DNA from: Arbacia lixula
Taxonomy: Eukaryota > Echinodermata > Echinoidea > Arbacioida > Arbaciidae
Assembly: GCA_963669155.1 (NCBI GenBank)
Contig: OZ022584.1
Location: 15,106,179-15,170,178 of the forward strand
DNA: 64,000 nt
Direction of reading: 5' to 3'
A program made the position numbers and the translations under genes. The notes beneath the pieces are model-generated. The model ran no database searches. It saw only the letters and a program-made list of their open reading frames with translations, and had not been told where the DNA came from. This document shows positions 47,431-59,353 of the stretch, one piece after another; positions within the stretch are counted from its first letter, which is position 1, and each line of letters opens with the position of its first letter.

Positions 47431-49559
47431 ACCTGTGCAATCTAGCCCACCTTGAATTCCTTGGAGAATAAATGCTTGTGCCTTACTTGATCTTTCACTT
47501 TCTCAAATGTGTTCTGAAAATGTTAAACGACAATTGAACTACAATGATAACTTTTGTTTCGTCTATATAACTGAACCATCCGCTAGTAACTTTGACAAAT
47601 AAATTCTTTCTGTACATAGGGGTAAAATAAATTTTAACTGAGCAGTCACTTATAATAAATTATCCCAGAGGCAAATAAACACATAAACCCCCATTCATTC
47701 ATTATTCTTGACTAAGCACATCAAGTAATGCTCACTACCTGTACTCGTACATTAATACCTAACAAATGTTATCTTTGTCTGAAGTGTTTATTTGGCAATG
47801 CAAACTACATAAAAACACATGTGAACCTGCACAACAACACACTCAGTTCACGAGTTAAAACGCATGATCTTTGTAGCATAACACATACTTACAAAATACA
47901 CCAACTGAACATAAATCAATTCCCCCTCATCTCTTTGCACTACAAGTCAAACTGAGTTATGGTCTGTACAAAGTTCTAAAATAGGGCCATTTTATATCCA
48001 ACTCATCTTGTAAACTAAATAAACAAGAGGATATGGATAGCATGTGAGATGAAACCAATCCTTCCTGCACGCTGCACATATTGAGCCATCCGTAAAACAA
48101 CATGATCTGCCCTACTAAAATAATACCAAACTGCATGAGCCTTAAAAAAACAACTGAGCTGTTTTCTTTTATTGCAAAAGTAACAGTAAAGGACAATTTT
48201 TTTTTTCCTTTTTCTATGGGGTATGCAACCTTTTTTTCTGTGTTAATCCACACCAAATTTTGCCCCAACCACTATAATCCACACTTATCCCTTGAATGCA
48301 ACACTAAACTTGGATTGCTGCGTAGCTGCATCATATGCAACAAAAAGAACTTTGTTCTACAGCTCACCAATACATTCAAGAATAAAGGGTGACAAGCACC
48401 AATAGACCAGTATCTATCCATAGGAACCAGCAGGCATGAATAGGATGTCCAACAGTCCATGTTTTCATTTTCAGAGGGATAATGTTCAGAGAGCCTCTGT
48501 TTTTACCCTTTGTGAGCCAGATAAAATGCTGCTCGATGAGATTGTATGCGCATTACTCGTTAAAAAAAGCACATGTGGCAAACAAATGGTAAAAGTGATT
48601 TATGGATGAAAGGACTTTAGCAGGTAATCCATGAATGTAACCAATACGGACACTTTACACACGACTGGAGGGACACCACAGTGACATAAAAAACACACAA
48701 AGAAAACACACAACCATTCCCCCCACCCCCCACCCCCCACCTCTCTAACACATCCATTTACGAGCCCTGTAGACCACCTAGGAGCTGAGACCATCTCAAA
48801 TAATCTGGCTTTTGACAAATCTATGTTGTTAGAAATATACCTGTTTTGTCAAGAAAATAATATAAAATGCATTGGGGAAAGTGACCATTGAGAATTCATT
48901 TGTCGAGCATCGATTTGCATCCATTTTATCAGACTTAGTTTAAGAACCAAACCATGATGTTATACAGTATACAAACTCCAAAATAATCTAAACCTGATGT
49001 ACATAATCCATTATGTGTTTTTTTTATGTGGCATTTCCTTGGATTTCCTCACTTACCTAACATGTTATCTATAGTCTGATACAATGCTACAGCTGTGTAT
49101 TTACACAGCATTTTGTGTTCCTTTGGAAACTATCATACTTGATAGGTATTACACTAAGTTGTACTTCAGAGGTATACTCTCAGCACACCATCAACATATA
49201 GATACCTCATAACCAGAGACAAACAGCCGTACAAAAAGTTTGTGGTACATTTTAAACCTTGCTTCATTTCCTTCCCCGCTCAAAAGCTTCTTTTCCTTCC
49301 CTTGATTCATGTCTTTGTATTTTCCCTGTTTTGAGTATTCCCGTCAGCATATGGCACAATTTGTATTTGTATATTCTACACTCGCTATCAAATGCCTTGC
49401 ACCAACCCTTTACGAATCTACTGTACGTTTCCTCATCTAGCATCGTATTACACATAAGAGGCATCTTCTTCTTCAGATATATTACATTTGTGATAATCTC
49501 GACATATATAGTTTTGTTTCTGTAGGTTGTCTCTCTCCTCTATCTGCATCGGGCATGGC

Positions 49560-52500
49560 TCATTGGAACCCTGGTTGGATGTACCCCCCTTGTGATGAGT
49601 TGGGGTAGATGGCTCCTGCCGATGCCCCCTGCTGCATCACGTACCCCTGCTGGGCCGGCACCTGCCCCCCTGCTCCGTTGTAGCCGCTCACGTAGCCACC
49701 CGGCATCATCACGCCACCGGGGTTTCTAAAACGAGGAAGAGACAGGATTGTGTTAACAATATGAATGCTGTAAGATCTAGGCCCAGTTCCATAAAACTTA
49801 ACATTAATGGTAATTCTTCCATCAATGGTAACTACCATGGTAATATCACTCTACAGCCAATCCAATTCAAGGTTAGTAGAAAAGTTACCATCAATGGTAT
49901 TACGCAACAGGGTCCTGATGTGAGGAGTAAACATGATATGTCACCCTGCAGTGTACAATAATAATGAGAGTATTTAAAATAAAGAGGCATATATCAAATT
50001 GAATTGCTAATGTTTAGAAAGGAGCGGTTTATAATCCTAACAAATGTTAAAGTAGGATGAAGAATGGGGCTATTTCTTTGGACTTTACTCATACAGATAT
50101 ATTCAGTTCGCTTTGCAGTGCACTAGAATCATGGAAGTATTTATAATTAGCACAAGCAGAGTCTAGCAGAGCTCGTGACAAGAGAGTGCATGTAAATCTT
50201 ACTGACTGGAAATGTGCAGGAATGACTCATGTATAGTCAAATCAGATTTGGATATCCCCGGCACCAATGCTACCCTAGGGAGGGATACCAATTGAGAACG
50301 GAGCTATCAAGGGTGGGGGTTTGGGGTACTTACTGATAGCATTAGTACTGCTGTCCACTAACTGGATATCCCTAGTACTGACGCTACCAATAGAGAAAGG
50401 GGACCTTCAAATGAGTGGTTTGTGGTCCTCACTGGTAGTATTGGTACTGCCTCCCCTTGGGGGACAGCATACTGCTACCCACTGACTGGATATCCCTGGT
50501 ATTGGTACTGTCCTATGGAGGGCTACAAGTAGAGATAGGGGTCTACCGATTGTGTGGTTTTGGGTAGTACTGCTGTCCACTAACTGAATATCCCTAGTAC
50601 TGACGCTACCAATAGAGAAAGGGGGCTATCACAGGAGTGGTTTGTGGTACTCACTGGTAGTATTGGTACTGCTGCCCCTGGGGCATGACATACTGCTACC
50701 CACCCACTGGATATCCCTGGTATTGGTACTGTCCTATGGAGGGCTACAAGTAGAAATAGGGGTCTACTGATGGTGTGGTTTTGGGTAGTACTGCTGTCCA
50801 CTAACTGAATATCCCTAGTACTGACGCTACCAATAGAGAAAGGGGACTATCAAAGGAGTGGTTTGTGGTACTCACTGATAGTATTGGTACTGCCACCCCT
50901 TGGGGGACTACATACTGCTACCCACCGACTGGATATCCCTGGTATTGGTACTGTCCTATGGAGGGCTACAAGTAGAGATAGCGGTCTACCGCGTGTGGTT
51001 TTGGGTAGTACTTCTGTCCACTAACTGGATATCCCTAGTACTGACGCTACCAATAGAGAAAGGGGACCATCAAAGAAGTGGTTTGTGGTACTCACTGATA
51101 GTATTGGTACTGCTACCCCTTGGGGGACTGTATACTGCTACCCACCGACTGGATATCCCTGGTACTGGTACTGTCCTATGGAGGGCTACAAGTAGAGATA
51201 CGGGTCTACCGATGGTGTGGTTTTGGGTAGTACTGCTGTCCACTCACTGGATATCCCTAGTACTGACGCTACCAATAGAGAAAGGGGACTATCAAAGGAG
51301 TGGTTTGTGGTACTCACTGATAGTATTGGTACTGCTGCCCCTGGGGCATGACATACTGCTACCCACCAACTGGATATCCCTGGTATTGGTACTGTCCTAT
51401 GGAGGGCTACAAGTAGAGATAGGGGTCTACCAAAGGAGTGGTTTGTGGTACTCACTGGTAGTATTGGTACTGCCACCCCTTGGGGGACTACATACTGCTA
51501 CCCACCGACTGGATATCCCTGGTATTGGTACTGTCCTATGGAGGGCTACAAGTAGAGATAGGGGTCTACCAAAGGAGTGGTTTGTGGTACTCACTGGTAG
51601 TATTGGTACTGCTGCCCCTGGGGCATGACATACTGCTGCCCACCGACTGGATATCCCTGGTATTGGTACTGCCCATACTGACCAAAGCCACTCTGAGGCT
51701 GTTGCTGCTGGTAGTATTGGTTCATCCCCTGCTGAAGCTGCAGCTGTGGCGTCTACAGAGAACAGGGGAATGACAAGATAAAAACATCTTTAATACCCTG
51801 TTCACATTTGATTTTCTTAGCCTCGTATTATCGTTAGCCCCATACTTTCCTTCACCTATAACTAGTTTTGGAGGCTTTTTCCGCTGGCATTCTTAGCCCC
51901 GTACTATGATCTTGAACAATGTTCATATTCAAAATCGTTAGCCCCGGACTATCTCGATCGCTTATGAATATTCATGACTGTGCGAATGAAAGAGCACATG
52001 TGTTCTCTACCACTCCACATCAAGGTCACTCGCCCGTCATACATTATCTGATTGGTCATTGCATTTCTGTCTTGCGAACTTAGCACCGCTTTTACTTAAC
52101 CCCGTACTATTTTTTGTTTCTGTTTACACTGGAGCTCTTAGCCCCTGATTTTATGGCTTGGCACTGCAATTGCGGGGTTGGGCCCAAAAATCCTATACTA
52201 TCGGTGGGTCTAGCCCACTTTGGTAAAAAAACAATGTGAACAGAAAGTGGTCCACGCTTAGCCACATGCTATAGGTGGGGTTAAGACCCCCCCCCCCCCT
52301 AGCTCCACCCATAGTCCAGGGCTAAGGACATTTTTGTCAGTGAAAACCGTCTCTCTTTGGAATTTGCATGTATTACTTGTGCAACAACAATAAAAAAAAG
52401 TTAATGCTTAGGCTGCTGATATCTGAAATAGGAATGAGACAGACAGAAAGTGTTCCATTGATCATGAGTAATCTTTACCAGACCTTTCTTGTATCTCTGA

Positions 52501-55500
52501 TTATGTTGCTTTCATGGAAAATGAGGTCAAGTCATTGAGCATGTTCCAAAATGAAGAAAGAAACATCTTGGTGAAAAACAATCGGTACTCTACCACAAGC
52601 AGTCGGTGTGCAGCTATGATCTGGTGCACCTACCTGTACTTGTTGCGGCTGAAAGCTGGACGACGATTCGTTGCTTTCCTTCCCCCATGAACACTTGACC
52701 GGGTGACCCTCGATCTGGGAGCCGTGTACAGACACGATGGCGTTTGTTGCATTTTCATGAGTCGCAAACCTGAGATAATGCATCAAAATAACATTCATGA
52801 AGAGCAATGTCAACGGCAGAACATTCATCCATAATTCAGCAAAGTATGAATATTGCAATAATTATCCAAGCGCAAGTACTTGCAAGTATTTATCCACAAG
52901 AACTTACAACACTTCTTGAGCCTGTTCAAGAATATTATAATTTTTCAATCATAATCATTATGATCAATATGATTTCCATACATAATTCTGCATTCTTTTT
53001 TAACATACGTGTGTATATCTTTTGGCAACAATGTTTCTCCATTGTTATTTGCTAGTCTTGTTTTGTTATTCTATTTCTACTGTCATTTGATGTCAACAAA
53101 AAATGCCTGATTTCATAAAAAATATATTGTTGACACCCAGATATGTTTTTGATTTAAATTTCATCCTAGCAAATAACAATAGTACCGAGCAAACTAGAGC
53201 AATTTGACTGCCACGCAGTTGATAAATATGACTCCGCCTCTTTGCTTGTTCTATTTGAATTATTCTTAGAAAATCTGTTTGATTGGTTGGGAATGTTCTA
53301 GTGAATTCCTATGTGAAATGAAAATATCATATCTGTTTTTCCATGTTTAGCGAAGTTTGGCAATGTCCATTTGACCTTTGACCTCCAATATAACCAGTCA
53401 GTCTAAATCCATCCTTGTATCAAGTTTGTTTAAAATTAGCAAAATTCTGGCAAAGTTTATTAACCTTTGAGCTCTGAACTTTCAGGGATTTTATCAAATA
53501 TGTCATCAGTCCATCTCCATGAAGTGATTCATCTCTGTACGTTTTCTTGAAATGTACAATTGGATTGGGATTTATTGTGAATAATATCAATTTGGGGCAA
53601 GCTTTAGCAAATTTTGGCAAAGTTCATAAATCTTTGATCTCTGACATTTGGGGAATTTTACCCAAACGTTCACCAGTCTACCTCCATGAAGTAGCACATC
53701 TCTGTACCATGTTTTGTTTGAATTGAATCATTAGATTTGGATTCAATGTGAAAAATAGCCAATTTTGACAAAGTTCATTGACCTTTGACCTCTGACCGTT
53801 GAGAAATTTCACCAAAAATGTCAACAGTCTAGCCCCAAGTAGTGATCCATCTTTACACTATGTTCGGTTGAAATGTGCTATTGGATTTGGGTTTGGGGCA
53901 GTTTTTAGCCAATTTTGGCAAAGTTCATTGACCTTTGACCTCTGACCTTTCAGAAATTTGACCAAAAATGTCACCTGCCTATCCTCAAGTAGTGATCCAT
54001 CTGTGTACCATGTTTAATGAGAACTGTATCCTTGGACTTGGATTTATTGTGAAAAAGGTCAATTTGGGGTATTTTTTCAGAGCTCATTGACCTTTGACCT
54101 CAATTAGATTTGACCCCAACTTTACACACTTCATTGGTTTTATGCAATACGCACATGTACCAAGTTTGAAGCAAATCTGGTTCAAGGTTCTCAAGATATT
54201 GCCTAAACGGATTCGGGACGGATGGACAGACAACCCCAAAACATAATGCCTCCAGCCACTTCGTGGCAGAGGCATACAAAAAAGGCTGACTAAATATGCC
54301 TGTTTCTCAGCTTTAAAGGATGAAACATCTAGCAAGTTGAAAGAAATGTTCATAACACGGTCTAATTAATGTTGCATCAAGATATTGCCTAAACGGATTC
54401 GGGACGGATGGACGGACAACCCCAAAACATAATGCCTCCAGCCACTTCGTGGCAGAGGCATACAAAAAAGGCTGACTAAATATGCCTGTTTCTCAGCTTT
54501 AAAGGATGAAACATCTAGCAAGTTGAAAGAAATGTTCATAACACGGTCTAATTAATGTTGCATCAAGATATTGCCTAAACGGATTCGGGACGGATGGACG
54601 GACAACCCCAAAACATAATGCCTCCAGCCACTTCGTGGCAGAGGCATACAAAAAAGGCTGACTAAATATGCCTGTTTCTCAGCTTTAAAGGATGAAACAT
54701 CTAGCAAGTTGAAATAAATGTTCATAACACGGTCTAATTAATGTTGCACCCATTCCCCTCCTACCACCACTACCACTATGAAAATGAAATGAATTAATTA
54801 AAATTGCGCAAATTAGGTCTAGTGTTAGGGTCAGGGTTAGGTTTAGAATTAGGTTAAGGGTTAGGGTAAGAGTTAAGTTGAGGTTCATAATTCATTAAAA
54901 TCTGGGGTAAACAAAAGTGCATTAACCCCAAACCTTGTACCCATTCTGAGCTCGGAGGTTGCACTCACCTAACAAATGCGTAGGCCTTCTCTGGAAATGT
55001 TCTCACTTCTTGTATGGTACCAAAGACTCCAAATACCTTCCGTAAAAGCTCCTCTGTAAAAGCAGATTTCATTCCGGAAATGAGCATATAGATGTTGGGA
55101 TTCACGATAAATATCTGATATACAATGATGATGTAAGTAAATATTACTATTATTAGACATTTATATAAATTATTTCATACTTACACTTATTTAGAATGAT
55201 TTGTGGTACATTGGAAATAGGTCTAAATACCATATGGATACCAATCAGTCTGCAATGTGCCAAATTTGTTATTCAAACATGAATACACATATACATACAC
55301 TCATCATTTAGAATAAAATGACAGGAAAGTCAAGAGTGCTATTTCAGACTTTTCTTCTGAGTTGATTTTTTAGTCTCAGGGAAAGTTTAGGGTATTTGGA
55401 TGTTGGAAATGAAGGCAGACATTGAAAGACCATATCTGCTCTGATTTTTGCTTGAAAGATTTTTATTTCTACAATATCATATTGTATGTAAAGGAAAGAG

Positions 55501-58500
55501 AGTTCAAAGAACACATTTCAGGAAGGACACAAATTAATGTTTGACTTACCTGTGAATTTGAATTGAAGACCTCCAACATAGACTGTGCAGTTGTTTTGAC
55601 TAGTCTCATTCAACACCCTCTCATAATTTTTTGCTGCAAAGAAAAACAATAAGTCAAAAATCATTAATAACTGTTTTGGTTAATTAAGAAGAAGCCAAAT
55701 TTGTGATTAAAGGCATCTACCATAGACTGAGCACTTGCTATGAATAGTCTCACTGAAAACTTTATCAGTAAAATTTGATATTAAGTAAATTAATTGACAA
55801 ATTTCCAAAATGCAAATTCACTGTAGCCTGGGCAGAAGAGGTTAGCGTAAGTTGCTATTTTGCATATTTTTCATCCATGTGGTGAAATGATGGACTGCAC
55901 GTGTATGTGAACATTACTGTATGGGAATGGAATTATATTGGAGTTTGAATAGTATTTCAAAGGCAAAATATAAAATGGGTGTGATTAAAATCAAAGAAAA
56001 GATTAGATTACTCAGTGTGTGATATAATTCACATTGAATAGATCAAAAAATAAACCAACAGCTGTTTATCATACATGTACCATTGGACGAAACATAACTA
56101 TATTATGACATTACTTAACCCTATTTTTTGTTTTTTGCAGTTAAAAGTTACTTCTTGTAAAAGGAGTCTGTATTGTATGACCGGCCATTACACTCTAGCA
56201 ATGGTATGATTGGCATACAATAATGCAGGTTTGACTGACGTGTATGAACACTATTAACATTTTCAAATATATTCCATATGAGTTTCAAAAACATGTAATA
56301 AAACTAATATCCATGCTTTAAAAGTATGTTTGGTTGGAGAGAAAAACAAAAAACAAGACACTAAAAATATTTTCTTGTTTTGCTCAATCTCATCATAGTT
56401 CAATTCATCATAATTTTTCACTGAAAAAAACCCATTTTTTTTCTTAAATCGGTTTTATTCAATTTCGTAAAATCTGTCCAAAATACAAAGGCTTTTGTTC
56501 ATAGAAAGTAACTCCATATGATAGTATGTGTAGTTACTTGTATGCATCATGTCAACAGCACAGCAATACCACAAAATATTGTCTCCAGGCATTCTGCAGT
56601 AATAGTGTAGTCTTAGAGACCACAATCAGCACACGGTGCAGTTCTCCGATCCAAACTGTCCACACAGAGGTCATTGATAGTCCAGTGTAATGCTAGCAGT
56701 GCGTGCAATGAGAGTACCGCACCTCTGGCCACCGCAATGCACTACATGAATGTAGACTATGGTCTCTACGAAACAGGGCGTTTCAAACGTACACAAGGAC
56801 TTTGAGATTTCATACATATCATCATTAGGTAATACTGATGATCCATGCCAAGTTTTATGACTTCTATAAAAGGGCTACTCCCTCTTGAAGGAATAAAGAA
56901 TCAAATAAAGTCCCTCACGTGAAGTTTCTGACTGCTGAGGGCGTTGTGAGGTTGGTTTGCGTGTTGCCCAGCCAGTGCGGATGGCCTTCATGCCTGGATA
57001 CTGTGGTAGGATGGCGCCGTTCATCTCCTTGATGGCGTACTGGGCATCCTGCAGGCACAAAAAGAATACATCAAGCCAAGGCCTGGATTCTGTGCAGATG
57101 CTAAACACAAACAGTGTACTTAGCCCGGACTAACTTTACGGGACGCCGAATAAAACAATATGAAACATAATTATTGATTTGATACAATTGATTTTGTCCC
57201 TGGGATCACTATGGTGTATTGAGTTTGTCCACATATCAATTACAGAAAATTATTGAAATCACCCACTGTTGTGATTCTGTAATGAAAATCAATAATTTTG
57301 TGGCAGCATCAGCTAATTTATTTTGCGCCCCATAAAGTTAGTTCACGTTTAGTACATTGTCGAAGTTAAATCATCGCTGTGAATATGGATCTTAGAGAAT
57401 ATGCCAAAAACCACAGAGCATATCATAGGCTACTGTATGATCTAAGAAATATAAGAAAAACAATGAATCATTCTTAGCAATTCTTTTTTGAAAGTCATCA
57501 GAAATCTAACCCTCTGCAATTTTTAGGGTGCTAAATTATGCTCGGTTCTGGTTTAGGTTACACATCCCAATATCCTAACCCAACAACATAAAGTAATTAA
57601 TCCCTCTAAAACCCAGGATTACCCAAACACTCAACCATGTTGACAAACAAATCCTCTTAGATCTTTTCATATCCTTCTATCAGCTCTTAAAACTCTTACA
57701 CATTTTTAGTGCAAGCTTTGTTGACTTTTTTCTACAAAACTACATCTGCATCTTGGAGTAGGCCCTCTACATCTCTCTGCCTGTCACTAGCTCAAATGTC
57801 GAGGCCCCCGCAGTCGCCAGCTGTCCACAAATTCGCACGTTATCATGTGACATCGGTCGTTCGGCCAGTGAAAATAAATACCACTGCTCGTACTGGCTCT
57901 TTAATGGACCGACTTTATGACGAAATCTGAAGTCATTCACATTGCACCGTCTTCTTTCTGCTCATGTCCGAATCTCTATTTTCAGCTGCTTCATGTAAGA
58001 GCTCTGAAGTTATGGCTTTCTTTAAAATACTAACCCAGTTTAATGCCATATCAAATGCACAGATATAATGCACCTTCATGTATCTTTCTGCCAGCTAAAA
58101 CATACACCACCCCCCCCCCCCTCCCCCTCCCCCTCCCCCTTGTCCATGTTTAGTCTGATGTAAATTTTATATCCAATTTAAAAACACTGTTCTGACAAAT
58201 CACATTTTTTTAAAAATTGTATGTGTAATGAATAAATAGAGACATGTTAGAGACATTTCCAGTCTCGTCGATACGTGCCTGCCTGCACTGACATTCAAAC
58301 ATACACACAAATACTGTACATCATTGAGCATGTTACGCATATGAAAACATGCACCCTCCTGTTGGCCGCTGCCGCAGGGCTCAATGAGCAAAATGCTGTC
58401 AACAGACCCTGTCTGATATCTACCATGTGAACGGTGCATTCTAGAATAGAAATGTTGCAGAAAAACATGCTTTTATCTGTGCATGTGTATCACCAGGCAA

Positions 58501-59353
58501 ACTCACAACCCCCCTCATGATCACCAGAATCATCATCCAATCTAATCTTTTACCTTAATCAGATAAGCAGTGGCACTGTTTTGTTTATACATTATTTGAA
58601 TGATTTCTGTTTATTTCCTAGCATGTAATGATTCTATAAGTATCACATGTTTATGATTGTTAATGCAATGTTGTGGGATGATGTACCCAGGGCCCCGGGA
58701 AAAACAGTGTCTGGCACAATGGCAAGGCTACTCTGGAAAAAAGAAGACACAATGAATAAATAAAATTTACATCTTCCTTTTCAAATGGGAAAATATTTCA
58801 AATGTTTTTGTTTATGCATTATCCAACTGTTCATGTTCAATTTCTGTAGTGTAGTGTTTGTACTCAAGTAAATTGTGGTATAATTTAACCAAGGCCCCCT
58901 GGAGGTGTTTCAACCAGCTGTTCTTATGCTAAGAACAACTTTACGCATGATTAGCGACCCTTTCTTCTGCAAAATCAGATTCTCAATTTTTTATTCTTTA
59001 TTCTTTTTATTCTTTTTATTCTTATCATCTAAATACATAGGCCTATGATTTGTCAAATTTAACTAGGTTTGTTCGAAATAAACTCCCACTTTGTTAAAAC
59101 AGGAACAAATGAAGCACAAGAAAGGGTCACCAGTCATGCGTAAAGTCATTCTTAGCTTAAGAACAGCTTGATGAAACACCTACCTTGAAGAACTGTGCCA
59201 GGCACACAGATAGGCTCCCCTTGGAAAAAAAAGAAGACTTAATAAATAAATAAATAAATGAATCAAATCAAACTTACGTCCTCCTTCTCGAACGAGACAA
59301 AGCCGTAGCATCTGGACTTCCCCGTCTCTGGGTCTCTCACCACGCGGGCATCT
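49560..59353 (-). CDS. TIA1: TIA1/TIAR-family RNA-binding protein, 3' part (5' exons off window)
   Basis: Seven coding exons in transcript order: 59353-59278, 57048-56919, 55633-55550, 55053-54969, 52769-52634, 51752-51595 and 49725-49560 (TGA). All borders are AG/GT and phases agree, giving 277 visible residues. Exon 1 here is the second half of RRM2 (DARVVRDPETGKS ... CYGFVSFEKED, RNP1), then DAQYAIKEMNG and GWATRKP, as in TIA1. RRM3 starts NNCTVYVGGL (RNP2), has EKAYAFVRF (RNP1), and ends GHPVKCSWGKE. The C-terminus is Q/Y/G-rich (QYYQQQQPQSGFGQYGQYQY, VMMPGGYVSGYNGAGG), a prion-like domain as in TIA-1 proteins that drive stress-granule assembly. These proteins bind U-rich RNA to regulate splicing and silence translation. 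RRM1 and the start of RRM2 must lie right of 64000. Whether this is the single TIA1/TIAR orthologue is inferred. Confidence 0.93.
49770..49925. repeat. Degenerate palindromic element in last TIA1-like intron
   Basis: GGCCCAGTTCCATAAAA at the left and, reversed, GGACCCTGTTGCGTAATACC at the right are imperfect inverted ends. Inner ATGGTAAC words alternate on both strands. Probably an old MITE. Confidence 0.45.
50247..51594 (-). repeat. Tandem array of decayed copies of the TIA1-like penultimate exon
   Basis: In transcript direction the genuine exon (51752-51595) is followed by repeats of its own 3' part: GGATATCCAGTxGGTGGGxAG, CAGTATGT, CCCCAxGGG and CAGTACCAATACTAxCAGTG, including the splice donor. 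Two units of about 138 bases adjoin the exon. Then come five higher-order units of about 220 bases, visible as CTGTCCAC at 50351, 50573, 50793, 51013 and 51236. In the copies GGGCAGCAG of the exon has become GGGTAGCAG, an in-frame stop, so they look like pseudo-exons. The 242-codon plus-strand frame and several minus frames are artefacts of the periodicity. Confidence 0.9.
51795..52348. mobile_element. MITE, family D (copy 2)
   Basis: Same order as 12517-13074: CCCTGTTCACATTTGATTTT, TTAGCCCCATACTTTCC, GCTTATGAATATTCATGA, TTGCGGGGTTGGGC, then CTATAGGTGGGGTTAAG, a C run and GCTCCACCCATAGTCC, ending TTTTTGTCAGTG. Diverged from copy 1. In the TIA1-like intron between 52634 and 51752. Confidence 0.75.
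53190..54290. repeat. Dispersed repeat, family C (more complete copy) with internal tandem
   Basis: Begins AGAGCAATTTGACTGCCACG. Internally there are four to five units of about 150-160 bases carrying GGCAAAGTTCATTGACCTTT, GACCTCTGACC and AGTGATCCATCT. Ends GATTCGGGACGGATGGACAG, CAACCCCAAAACATAATGCC and the hairpin CCTCCAGCCACTTCGTGGCA. The same layout, more decayed, is at 11930-13870. Intronic in the TIA1-like gene. Confidence 0.75.
54191..54748. repeat. Three tandem copies of a 186-base unit
   Basis: TCAAGATATTGCCTAAACGG begins at 54191, 54377 and 54563. The copies are almost identical through GGACGGATGG, TTCGTGGCAGAGGC, ATGCCTGTTTCTCAGC and ATTAATGTTGCA. The unit includes the 3' end of the family C repeat plus about 100 bases of flank, so it arose by local duplication after insertion, or is an assembly artefact. 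Confidence 0.9.
54815..54890 (+). repeat. Degenerate TTAGGG-like tract
   Basis: GTGTTAGGGTCAGGGTTAGG, GGGTTAGGGTAAG and related words within about 75 bases, like 18712-18800. Confidence 0.55.
57080..57395. repeat. Dispersed palindromic repeat, family A (copy 3)
   Basis: GGACTAACTTTACGGGACGC, GATTTTGTCCCTGGGATCAC and CCCATAAAGTTAGTTCACG match 428-712 over about 280 bases in the same order. Starts about 30 bases from the acceptor of the 57048-56919 exon of the TIA1-like gene. Confidence 0.65.
58571..59277. repeat. Diverged tandem duplication reaching the RRM2 exon donor
   Basis: GGCACAATGGCAAGGCTACT with GGAAAAAAGAAGACA at 58712-58750 resembles GGCACACAGATAGGCTCCCC with GGAAAAAAAAGAAGACT at 59201-59238. 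Next to them, the exon end GAGAAGGAGGAC/GTAAGT (59278) has a decayed partner GAAAAGGAAGAT/GTAAAT at about 58770-58786. Upstream parts (TTTTGTTTATxCATTAT) also repeat. A MITE (58906-59182) separates the copies. Confidence 0.5.
58906..59182. mobile_element. Palindromic repeat, family B (full copy)
   Basis: GGTGTTTCAACCAGCTGTTC at the left and, reversed, GGTGTTTCATCAAGCTGTTC at the right form inverted arms of about 75 bases continuing through CTAAGAA, ACTTTACGCATGA and GACCCTTTCTT. The centre has a TTTTATTC repeat. Lies about 95 bases from the RRM2 exon of the TIA1-like gene. A half copy is at 2900-3030. Confidence 0.8.

Larger units (their letters stand above)
44760..49559 (-). other. 3' flank of the TIA1-like gene; possible long 3' UTR
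   Basis: No ORF or exon with splice borders was recognised over 4.8 kb. The mRNA 3' end of the minus-strand gene should lie here, but many TTTATT words make the choice arbitrary. Includes the small tandem at 45374-45433, a C run at 47279-47294 and GA repeats at 47325-47430. Confidence 0.35.

Noticed and set aside
51480..51594. Additional coding copies of the prion-like exon
   Set aside because: The nearest copy already has the in-frame GGGTAG stop and lacks the upstream acceptor-proximal half of the exon.
50900..51628. 242-codon plus-strand ORF with repeated LPTDWISLVLVLSYGG motif
   Set aside because: Antisense to the exon-derived array; the repeat period keeps the frame open. No start context or splice signals.
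54685..54888. ORF with repeated NLTLTLTL
   Set aside because: Translation of the degenerate TTAGGG-like tract.
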